A stretch of 64,000 nt of DNA from Rhizobium sp. 007 (GTDB taxonomy: Bacteria > Pseudomonadota > Alphaproteobacteria > Rhizobiales > Rhizobiaceae): the NCBI RefSeq assembly GCF_015353075.1, contig NZ_CP064187.1, positions 806,001-870,000 on the forward strand, written 5' to 3'. The translations under genes were made by a program, and so were the position numbers. Below the pieces are notes generated by a model. The model worked only from the letters and a program-made list of their open reading frames with translations, had not been told where the DNA came from and searched no databases. This document shows, one piece after another, positions 54,082 through 64,000 of this stretch. Numbering within the stretch: position 1 is the first letter of the stretch; the number at the start of each line of letters is the position of its first letter.

Positions 54082-55644
54082 ATGTTCAAGACTCCCTCCC
54101 TCAAAACGATGCTGAAGGCGTCCACGGTCGCAGGTCTCGCTGCCGCCGTGTTTGCAACCGGTGTGCCGCTTGAGATCACGCGCTCCTACGCCGAAGCTGT
54201 CAATGTTCAAGCTCCGTCGGTCCCGAGCTTTGCGAATGTCGTCGACGCCGTTTCCCCGGCCGTCGTTTCCGTTCGCGTCGAATCCCGCATCAATCCGGCC
54301 TCCGACAGCACCGACGGCTTCGCGTTCGATTTCAACGGCCGCGGTTTCGACGATCTTCCCGACGACCACCCGCTGAAGCGCTTCTTCAGGCAGTTCGGCG
54401 AACAAGGCCCGAACGGTCCGCAGGGCGGTCCGAACAGAAGGTTTGGCCCACCGGATGGCAAGGGCCGCCTGCGCCCAGTCGCGCAGGGCTCCGGCTTCTT
54501 CATTTCCGAGGACGGCTATGTCGTCACCAACAATCACGTCGTTTCCGACGGCTCGGCCTTCGTTGCCGTCATGACCGATGGGACCGAGTTAGACGCCAAG
54601 CTGATCGGAAGGGACCCGCGCACGGACCTCGCAGTGCTCAAGGTTGACGGAAAGGGCCGCAAGTTCACCTATGTCAACTGGGCTGACGACAACAATGTCC
54701 GCGTCGGTGACTGGGTCGTGGCGGTCGGCAATCCGTTCGGTCTCGGCGGCACGGTAACGGCAGGCATCATTTCGGCCCGTGGCCGCGATATCGGCTCCGG
54801 TCCTTATGACGACTACCTGCAGGTGGACGCAGCCGTGAACCGCGGTAACTCCGGTGGTCCGACCTTCAACCTCAGTGGCCAGGTGGTCGGCATCAACACC
54901 GCGATCTTCTCGCCGTCGGGCGGCAGCGTCGGCATCGCCTTCGCGATCCCGGCTTCGACCGCCAAGGACGTCGTTGCCGACCTGATGAAGGACGGTACCG
55001 TTTCGCGCGGCTATCTCGGCGTACAGATCCAGCCGGTTACCAAGGACATCGCCGATTCGCTCGGCCTATCGGAAGCCAACGGCGCGCTGGTCGTCTCGGC
55101 TCAGGATGGAACGCCGGGCCAGAAGGCGGGCATGAAGGCAGGCGACGTCGTCACTGCCGTCAACGGCGAAACGGTCAAGGATGCCCGCGATCTGAGCCGC
55201 CGAATCGGCGCCATGCAGCCTGGCAGCAAGGTCGAAGTGTCGGTCTGGCGCGACGGCAAGGCTCAATCCCTCACCGTTGAACTCGGCACCTTGCCGATTG
55301 ACCAGAAGGACGCTTCCAACGACGACAATGGTGGTCCGGCACCGCAGCCTGAGGCACCGGCATCCGAAAAGGCGCTTGCCGATCTCGGCCTGACGGTCGG
55401 CCCCTCCGATGACGGCAAGGGCTTGACGATCACCGGCATCGACGCGGATTCGGATGCTGCCGACAAGGGCATCAAGCAAGGCGAAAAGATCACCTCGGTG
55501 AACAACCAGCAGGTCTCGAACGCCGATGATGTCGTCAAGGTTCTGAACCAGGCGAAGAAGGACGGCCGCACCCGGGCTCTTTTCCAGATCCAGTCCCAGG
55601 AAGGCAGCCGCTTCGTTGCGCTGCCGATCAACGGCCAAGGCTGA
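54082..55644 (+). CDS. degP: Periplasmic serine protease DegP (HtrA family)
   Basis: The 520-residue precursor has a signal peptide ending near SYAEAV, a Gly/Pro/Asn-rich LA-type loop (about 100-130) and a trypsin-like protease domain with H152 (VVTNNHVV), D182 (RTDLAVLK) and S257 (GNSGGPTF). Two PDZ domains follow (about 290-400 and 430-520). Degrades and refolds misfolded envelope proteins. An in-frame GTG at 54073 is possible, but AAGG eight bases before the ATG at 54082 favours the latter. It is followed by a terminator and then a two-component operon. Confidence 0.93.
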   Translation: MFKTPSLKTMLKASTVAGLAAAVFATGVPLEITRSYAEAVNVQAPSVPSFANVVDAVSPAVVSVRVESRINPASDSTDGFAFDFNGRGFDDLPDDHPLKRFFRQFGEQGPNGPQGGPNRRFGPPDGKGRLRPVAQGSGFFISEDGYVVTNNHVVSDGSAFVAVMTDGTELDAKLIGRDPRTDLAVLKVDGKGRKFTYVNWADDNNVRVGDWVVAVGNPFGLGGTVTAGIISARGRDIGSGPYDDYLQVDAAVNRGNSGGPTFNLSGQVVGINTAIFSPSGGSVGIAFAIPASTAKDVVADLMKDGTVSRGYLGVQIQPVTKDIADSLGLSEANGALVVSAQDGTPGQKAGMKAGDVVTAVNGETVKDARDLSRRIGAMQPGSKVEVSVWRDGKAQSLTVELGTLPIDQKDASNDDNGGPAPQPEAPASEKALADLGLTVGPSDDGKGLTITGIDADSDAADKGIKQGEKITSVNNQQVSNADDVVKVLNQAKKDGRTRALFQIQSQEGSRFVALPINGQG

Positions 55645-55667
55645 TCCTCCCACCTTGGCCTAAAAAG

Positions 55668-55703
55668 GGGAGCCGCGATCCGACCTCCGCGCGGCTCCCT
55701 TTC
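55668..55703 (+). terminator. Rho-independent terminator of degP
   Basis: A 10-bp stem (GGGAGCCGCG / CGCGGCTCCC) with a 12-base loop and a short T run lies 24 bases after the degP stop. Confidence 0.75.
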
Positions 55704-55796
55704 TCCATCTTTTCAAGGACGACGGCGATGACCCCACTGCAACAGGATGACGCTTTGAGCCTTGCCCAAACGCAACCGGCAGGTAATGTCGGCCGG

Positions 55797-56474
55797 ATGA
55801 AGATTCTCATCATCGAAGACGATCTCGAAGCCGCGGCCTACCTCACGAAGGCCTTTCGCGAGGCGGGCATCATCGCCGATCATGCAAGCGACGGCGAAAG
55901 CGGGCTCTTCATGGGGTCCGAAAACAGCTACGACGTGATCGTCATCGACCGCATGCTGCCGCGCCGCGACGGGCTCTCCGTCATCAGCGAGTTGCGGCGC
56001 AAGGGCGTCCATACGCCGCTTCTCATTCTTTCCGCCCTGGGGCAGGTCGATGACCGCGTGACCGGCCTTCGCGCCGGCGGCGACGACTATCTGCCGAAGC
56101 CCTATGCCTTCAGCGAGCTTCTCGCCCGTGTCGAAGTGCTCGGCCGTCGCAAGGGGACGCCGGAGCAGGACGTGGTCTACCGCGTCGGCGACCTCGAACT
56201 CGATCGGCTTTCCCATGAAGTCCGGCGCGGCGGCAAGGAAATTCCGCTGCAGCCGCGCGAATTCCGCCTTCTCGAATATCTGATGAAGAATGCCGGGCAG
56301 GTCGTCACGCGCACCATGCTGCTCGAGCATGTCTGGGATTACCATTTCGATCCGCAGACGAACGTCATCGACGTGCATGTCTCGCGCCTGCGCTCGAAGA
56401 TCGAGAAGGACTTCAGCCGGCCGCTGCTGAAGACGATCCGCGGTGCGGGATACATGATCAAGGACGAGGGATGA
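55797..56474 (+). CDS. OmpR/PhoB-type response regulator downstream of degP
   Basis: The 225-residue regulator has receiver residues E7, D8, D9 and phosphoacceptor D51 in VIVIDRMLPRRDG, with the lysine in DDYLPKPYAFSELL. The winged helix includes LQPREFRLLEYLMKNAGQVV and RGAGYMIK. It is coupled to its kinase by an ATGA overlap at 56471-56474. An upstream in-frame start at 55728 adds 23 residues and cannot be excluded. Closely follows degP, a usual rhizobial arrangement, so envelope stress is a fair guess for its input. Confidence 0.88.
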   Translation: MKILIIEDDLEAAAYLTKAFREAGIIADHASDGESGLFMGSENSYDVIVIDRMLPRRDGLSVISELRRKGVHTPLLILSALGQVDDRVTGLRAGGDDYLPKPYAFSELLARVEVLGRRKGTPEQDVVYRVGDLELDRLSHEVRRGGKEIPLQPREFRLLEYLMKNAGQVVTRTMLLEHVWDYHFDPQTNVIDVHVSRLRSKIEKDFSRPLLKTIRGAGYMIKDEG

Positions 56475-57877
56475 GCCGTTTTTGGGTTCTCTTCAAGTCC
56501 ACCGCAGTCCGCCTTTCGGCCCTTTATATCCTGCTTTTCGCAATCTGCGCCGCAACGCTCGTCTTCTACGTGACGGCGATGTCGCAGCGGCTGCTCAGCG
56601 GGCAGATCCGCGAGGCCGTCCAGCAAGAAGTCGATGTGGTCAGGCGTGCGTATGATCTGGGGGGCATGAACGCGCTGCTGCGCGCGATGGAGCGCCGCAC
56701 GCGTCAGCCGGGCGCCAATCTCTATGTCATCGCCGGCCCGTCGGGCGATATCCTTGCGGGCAACGTCGCCTCGGTGCAGCCGGGCGTCTTTGAGGAAACC
56801 GGTTGGACCTCCGTTCCCTTCTTCTATCAACGCTACGCCGACAGCGGGGTCGACCGCCGCCACATGGCGATCGCCAATATCTTCGTGCTCGACAACGGCC
56901 TGCGCATTCTCGTCGGCCGCGATCTCGGCGAGCCCGAGCGCTTCCGCGTGCTGGTGCGCCAGGCGCTGATGATCGCGCTTGCGATCATGGGCCTCGGCGC
57001 CATCATCATCTGGTTCGGTATCGGCCGCAACGCGCTGAAGCGGATCGATCGCATGTCCGCCGCAAGCAAGAAGATCATGGCGGGCGATCTCTCGCAGCGC
57101 CTGCCGGTCGGCGGTTCGGGCGACGAGTTCGACCGCCTGTCGGTTTCGCTGAACACGATGCTGGAGCGCATCGAAAAGCTGAACGAAGGCCTGCGGCAGG
57201 TTTCCGACAACATTGCCCACGACCTCAAGACGCCGCTGACGCGCCTGCGCAACAAGGCCGCTGATGCGATTGACACGGCCAATGAGGATCAGCGCCGCCT
57301 GGCTCTGGACGGGATCATTTCGGAATCCGATCAACTGATCCGAACCTTCGATGCGCTTTTGATGATCTCGCGCGTGGAAGCGGGTTCTGTCGCCGCGGAG
57401 ATGTCGCCAATCGAGCTTTCGACGATTGTTGCCGACAGCGCCGAACTTTACGAGCCGGTTGCGGATGAGGCCGGACTGGTGCTGACATCCAGCATCGAAC
57501 CCGGCATATCCATCCAAGGCAACCGCGAATTGATCGGCCAGGCGATCTTCAATCTGATCGACAACGCGATCAAATATTCCGGGGATGCCAAGGGCGGTGA
57601 AATCAGCCTGAAGCTGTTGCGCCGGCCCAACGGCATTTGCCTTTCGGTCGCCGACCACGGGCCGGGCATCCCCGCCGACAAGCGCGAGGATGTCATAAAG
57701 CGCTTCGTGCGGCTTGACGAGAGCCGGTCGAAGCCCGGCACGGGGCTTGGCCTTTCGCTGGTCGAGGCAGTGATGGAACTGCATGGCGGCACGCTGGAGC
57801 TTTCCGATACAGATCCGGAAAAAGAAGACGGTCGTGGCCTTACCGTCAGCGTGATTTTCCCCGTCAAGCCTGCTTAG
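56471..57877 (+). CDS. Sensor histidine kinase, HAMP type, partner of 55797-56474
   Basis: The 468-residue kinase has TM1 at about 13-36, a short periplasmic sensor (37-158), TM2 at about 163-184, and HAMP (185-237; KKIMAGDLSQRLPV). HisKA carries H250 in DNIAHDLKTPLTRLRN, and the HATPase has NLIDNAIKYS, DHGPGIPADKREDV and GTGLGLSLVEAVM. Translated from the ATGA overlap with its regulator. Signal unknown. Confidence 0.9.
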   Translation: MSRFWVLFKSTAVRLSALYILLFAICAATLVFYVTAMSQRLLSGQIREAVQQEVDVVRRAYDLGGMNALLRAMERRTRQPGANLYVIAGPSGDILAGNVASVQPGVFEETGWTSVPFFYQRYADSGVDRRHMAIANIFVLDNGLRILVGRDLGEPERFRVLVRQALMIALAIMGLGAIIIWFGIGRNALKRIDRMSAASKKIMAGDLSQRLPVGGSGDEFDRLSVSLNTMLERIEKLNEGLRQVSDNIAHDLKTPLTRLRNKAADAIDTANEDQRRLALDGIISESDQLIRTFDALLMISRVEAGSVAAEMSPIELSTIVADSAELYEPVADEAGLVLTSSIEPGISIQGNRELIGQAIFNLIDNAIKYSGDAKGGEISLKLLRRPNGICLSVADHGPGIPADKREDVIKRFVRLDESRSKPGTGLGLSLVEAVMELHGGTLELSDTDPEKEDGRGLTVSVIFPVKPA

Positions 57878-57960
57878 GGTTGGCCGCCCCGGATTGTGAC
57901 CCTAGGTTAGGGGCTCGTATGGCAGCGCTTATTCCGGGCGCGGCGGCACCGGGAGGTGAA

Positions 57961-60911
57961 ATGCTGACGAATTCGACACACAGCCTGAAGGACGTGGGTG
58001 GCGGTTTATTGCGACCGCTGAACCAATCCGAGCTCAAGCTGGCGCTCGCCGACCTTCAGGATATCGGCAGACACGAACCGGCCGTCGCGGCACTGCTGAA
58101 GGCAGGTGGACCGCTATCCGACTTCATCGCTGCGGTACTGACGCTTTCGCCCTATCTTCGCGAGATTGCCACTATAGACAATGCGGTTCTCGCTGCTGCG
58201 ATTTCATCGCCTGTCGAGCCGCAGATCGAAGTGCTGATCGCTGAGGCGCGCGACTGCTGGAAGCCCGACGACGGGATTTCGCCTGCCGAATCTGCCGTCA
58301 TGAGCCGGTTGCGTACCATCAAGCGGAAAGTGGCGTTTCTTGTCGCTCTCGCCGATCTCGCCGGGCTCTTCGACGGGCGGCAGACGACGGCCTGGCTGAG
58401 CGCCCTGGCCGAAGCCTCGGTCAAGGCCGCGATCGACTATCTGCTGCTGTCTGCCCATGAGGCCGGCAAACTGCAATTGAAGGACGCCGAAAATCCGAGC
58501 GAAGGTTCCGGTCTGGTCGTGCTCGGGATGGGAAAGCTCGGCGCATCGGAACTGAACTATTCATCCGATATCGATCTTGTGGTTTTCTTCGACGAGCATG
58601 CCGGCATCGTGCCTGATCCGGATGATGCGATCGACATCTTTCCGCGGATGATGCGGCGGCTGGTGCGAATCCTTCAGGAGCGCACGGCCGACGGATATGT
58701 CTTCCGTACCGATCTGCGCCTACGTCCCGATCCCGGTTCGACCCCGCTTGCGATCCCGGTCGATGCCGCGATGATCTACTATGAAGGGCGCGGCCAGAAT
58801 TGGGAGAGGGCAGCCTTCATCAAGGCGCGGCCCGTTGCCGGGGATATGAAGGCGGGAGAGGGGTTCGTGCGCGGGCTTGCGCCCTTCGTCTTCCGCAAAT
58901 ATCTGGACTATGCGGCGATCGCAGACATTCATTCGATCAAGCGGCAGATCCACGCGCACAAGGGTCACGGCGCAATTGCGGTCAAGGGGCACAATGTCAA
59001 GCTCGGCCGCGGCGGCATCCGCGAGATCGAATTCTTCGTGCAGACGCAACAGCTGATCGCCGGCGGGCGCATGCCGGCGCTGCGCAGCCGCGGCACGGAG
59101 GAGACGCTTGCCGAACTGACCAAGGCGAAATGGATCGATGCGGAAACCCGCGACGAACTGACAGAGGCCTACTGGTTTCTCCGTGATGTGGAACACCGCA
59201 TCCAGATGGTGCGCGACGAGCAGACGCATTTGCTGCCGGAAACAGAGGCCGATCTGAAGCGCATCGCCTTCATGATGGGCTTTACGGATACGCCGAGTTT
59301 TGCTGAGCGGTTGGTGGAGGTGCTGCGGACCGTGGAGCGGCGCTATGCGCGGCTCTTCGAGCAGGAGACCAGGCTGTCGACCGATACCGGAAATCTGGTG
59401 TTCACGGGCCAGGCCGACGATCCGGATACGCTGGAGACGCTGAAGAAGCTCGGCTTCAAGCGCACGTCCGATATTTCCCGCATTATCCGCACTTGGCATT
59501 ACGGCCGCTATCGCGCGACACAATCCGTCGAAGCGCGGGAGCGGCTGACGGAGCTCGCGCCGGAGCTGCTTCGCGTCTTCGGCGAAAGCAAGCGGGCTGA
59601 CGAGGCGCTGCTGCGCTTCGACAGCTTCATTTCCGGCCTGCCGGCCGGTATTCAGCTTTTCTCCTTGCTCGGCAGCAATCCGGCGCTGCTTTCGCTGATC
59701 GTCAACATCATGTCTTCGGCGCCAAAGCTTGCCGAGGTGATCGCCGCCAAGCCGCACGTCTTCGACGGCATGCTCGATCCGGGACTGATGGCGGAGCTGC
59801 CGACGCGTGACTATCTCGGCGAACGTTTGAAGGCATCGCTGGCGCAGGCGGGCCACTACGAGGAGGTGCTGGACCGGCTGCGCATCTTTGCGGCCGAGCA
59901 GCGCTTCCTGATCGGCATCCGGCTCTTGACCGGCGCGATCAACGGGCGGATGGCAGCTCGCGCCTTCACCCATCTGGCCGACCTTGCGATCGAAGCCGCG
60001 CTCGATGCGGTCAGGCAGGAAATGCGGGCGGCACACGGCGATTTTCCCGGCGGCAAGGTCGCCATTGCCGGCATGGGCAAGCTTGGCAGCTTCGAGCTGA
60101 CGGCGGGCTCCGACATCGATCTCATCCTGCTCTACGACTATGACGATGCCGCTTCCGAATCCGACGGCGGGAAGCCATTGGATGCCGTGCGTTACTTTAC
60201 CCGCATGACGCAGCGTCTGATCGCGGCGTTCTCGGCGCCGACCGCCGAAGGCGTTCTCTACGAAGTTGACATGCGGCTTCGCCCCTCGGGAAACAAAGGC
60301 CCGGTCGCCACGCGCATCAGGTCTTTCGAGAAATACCAGCGCGACGAGGCTTGGACATGGGAGCATATGGCGCTTAGCCGCGCCCGTTTGATCTGTGGTG
60401 ATCAGAGCCTGATGAGCGAGGCGGAACGGATCATCCGCGATGTTCTCTCAAAGAGACGCGATGCCGCAAAGGTGAGCCGCGACGTCGCTGAGATGCGCGA
60501 ACTGATCGACAAGGAGAAAGCGCCGGACGGCATCTGGGATCTGAAACTTATTCCGGGCGGCGTAATCGATATCGAATTCATTGCGCAATATCTGGCGCTG
60601 ATCGCGCCGGCGAGGAGCGTAACGGCGAAGATCGGCGGGATGAATACCGGCGAGGCGCTGAAGACGCTCGGGGCGAAGCTCCTGCCGGCGGCCGACCTCG
60701 ACCTCTGCCTGGAGGCGTTCACGCTCTATACGGAGCTGTCGCAGCTGATCCGGCTTTGCATCGACGGGCCTTTCAATCCCGCCGAGGCGCCGTCCGGGCT
60801 GACCGAGCTGGTGTGCAGGGCAGGGGACTGCCCGGACGTCAAGACGCTTGAAGGCGAGATCAAACGGCTTTCGAAGGCTGTCCGGAAGATATTCCAGACG
60901 ACGGTGAATTC

Positions 60912-60915
<4 letters not shown>
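57961..60915 (+). CDS. glnE: Bifunctional glutamine synthetase adenylyltransferase/deadenylase GlnE
   Basis: A 984-residue enzyme that adenylylates and deadenylylates glutamine synthetase in response to nitrogen status. Both nucleotidyltransferase domains are visible: the N-terminal one with GMGKLGASELNYSSDIDLVV and the C-terminal one with GMGKLGSFELTAGSDIDLIL. Regulatory helices join them, e.g. LGRGGIREIEFFVQTQQLIA. ATG 57961 with GGAGG upstream is chosen; earlier in-frame starts (57880 TTG, 57919 ATG) are possible. Its end overlaps the end of the convergent pleC gene by four bases. Confidence 0.93.
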
Positions 60916-63230
<2,315 letters not shown>

Positions 63231-63412
63231 CACCAGCCTTGATCCCTCGTGTGATTCGCAGCGCCGCTCGCTCGAACCTCACTCAATGAATCATTACTGA
63301 TTCGCCGTGTCCAGAGGGAAAGGTAAAAATCTGTTAACTATCTATAAGTGCTGTTTTTTTGCCGAGACGTTTCGAAGCGCCGCAGGCTCGCGCGGCGCCT
63401 GTGGCGAGCAAA

Positions 63413-64000
63413 TCACCCCTTCAGCGTGCGCTCGACGATGTCGCGAACGTCCGTCGAAAGGGCGGGTGCGTGTTCGATCTCCGTCAGAGCAGCGCGGGCC
63501 AAACCGGCGCGCACCGGCTCCAGCGACCGCCATGAACGCATGGATGTCAGGATGCGGGCAGCAAGCTGCGGATTACGCTGGTCGATATCGAGGATCTCGC
63601 GCGCCAGGAAGCGATAGCCTTCGCCATCGGCCCGGCCGAAGCCGGTGGGATTGGTGAAGGCAAACGTGCCGACAAGCGCGCGAACGCGGTTCGGATTGGT
63701 GCGATTGAAGAGCGGACTTTCCATCAGCTTGCGGACCCGGTCGAGCGCGCTGGGGCCAGGGATGGTTGCCTGCACGGAAAACCACTTGTCGATGACGAGG
63801 GCGTTCTCCGCAAAGTGGTCCCGGAATGTTGAAAGAGCGGCGATCGCTTCACCGCTTTCGGGAAAGCGGTGAGCCAGGACCGTCAGCGCGTGCAGCCTCT
63901 CGGTCATGTTGTTGGCGGCGTCGAACGCAGCCTTGGCGCGTGCTGGGCCATTCTCCACATAGGAAAGGTAGGTCAGCGCGGCATTACGGAGCGCCCGGCG
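63413..64000 (-). CDS. pepN: Aminopeptidase N (PepN, M1 family), C-terminal part
   Basis: The minus-strand frame is open to the right window edge (about 195 residues visible). It reads RRALRNAALTYLSYVENGPA, then AAFDAANNMTERLHALTVLA, DKWFSVQATIPGPSALDRVR and LMESPLFNRTNPNRVRALVG, all characteristic of the C-terminal helical domain of E. coli-type PepN. The catalytic HEXXH domain lies outside the window. It ends 182 bases from pleC, with the same orientation. Confidence 0.9.
   Translation of the reverse strand, partial: RRALRNAALTYLSYVENGPARAKAAFDAANNMTERLHALTVLAHRFPESGEAIAALSTFRDHFAENALVIDKWFSVQATIPGPSALDRVRKLMESPLFNRTNPNRVRALVGTFAFTNPTGFGRADGEGYRFLAREILDIDQRNPQLAARILTSMRSWRSLEPVRAGLARAALTEIEHAPALSTDVRDIVERTLKG

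Overview
This 64 kb window is ordinary, dense, GC-rich chromosome from an alphaproteobacterium of the order Rhizobiales, most likely a Rhizobium of the leguminosarum/etli group. Support comes from a MucR/Ros-type regulator that reads like RosR, a RopA-type porin, a seven-gene Mrp/Pha cation antiporter operon, and the block feuN-feuP-feuQ, cycHJKL (ccmIEFH), degP, two-component pair, glnE, pleC, pepN, which is a familiar rhizobial arrangement. No rRNA, tRNA, CRISPR array, intact insertion sequence or replication origin was seen. These identities are by recognition of motifs and gene order; no database search was run.

Layout. 1-5.5 kb: housekeeping and stress genes (AI-2E-type permease, methyltransferase, VOC protein, UspA, TrhA-type membrane protein, GNAT acetyltransferase, MsrB). 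5.8-12.7 kb: a small membrane protein and mrpABCDEFG, interrupted after mrpA and after mrpC by palindrome-rich spacers. 12.7-13.6 kb: rosR behind a long AT-rich regulatory region, with a clear terminator. 13.7-16.9 kb: ornithine cyclodeaminase-like and isochorismatase-like genes (convergent, overlapping), then a thioredoxin-reductase-like flavoprotein diverging from an Rrf2 regulator across a perfect 13-bp inverted repeat. 17.3-19.7 kb: three small rhizobial proteins, sufE and a DUF5330-type gene. 20.1-27.8 kb: a DivJ-like kinase with a peptidoglycan-binding protein, a secreted cysteine-rich small protein, a PhyH-type dioxygenase, an RTX protein, a methyltransferase and a TetR-like protein that appears to lack a normal DNA-binding domain. 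28.1-34.3 kb: ropA, two TetR regulators, a soluble chemoreceptor, DUF1491 and DUF2336 genes and a small protein.

34.7-43.1 kb is more ragged: DUF1254/DUF1214 pair, a class A penicillin-binding protein, a YcgN-type protein, an endolysin-like gene and an MFS transporter, mixed with relics (a HigA-type antitoxin, a short-chain dehydrogenase, a phage/GTA-type portal N-terminus and an unknown frameshifted frame) and interspersed repeats. 43.3-64 kb returns to core genome: feuNPQ (envelope two-component system), a lipoprotein, cytochrome c maturation ccmIEFH with a one-base frameshift in ccmF, an adenylate cyclase with TPRs, YHS and ankyrin exported proteins, DegP with a downstream two-component system, GlnE, PleC and the C-terminus of aminopeptidase N.

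Themes: envelope and redox homeostasis (FeuNPQ, Ccm, DegP, MsrB, TrxR/Rrf2, RopA, PBP1A) and cell-cycle/motility control (DivJ-like, PleC, MCP, DUF2336, several TTAACC-type half-sites). I found no convincing wholly new multi-gene system. The most interesting items are the ccmF frameshift, the portal relic, the Rrf2 operator, a two-member family of small rhizobial proteins, FeuN with an upstream dyad cluster, and a SoxR/MerR-type operator with no regulator beside it.
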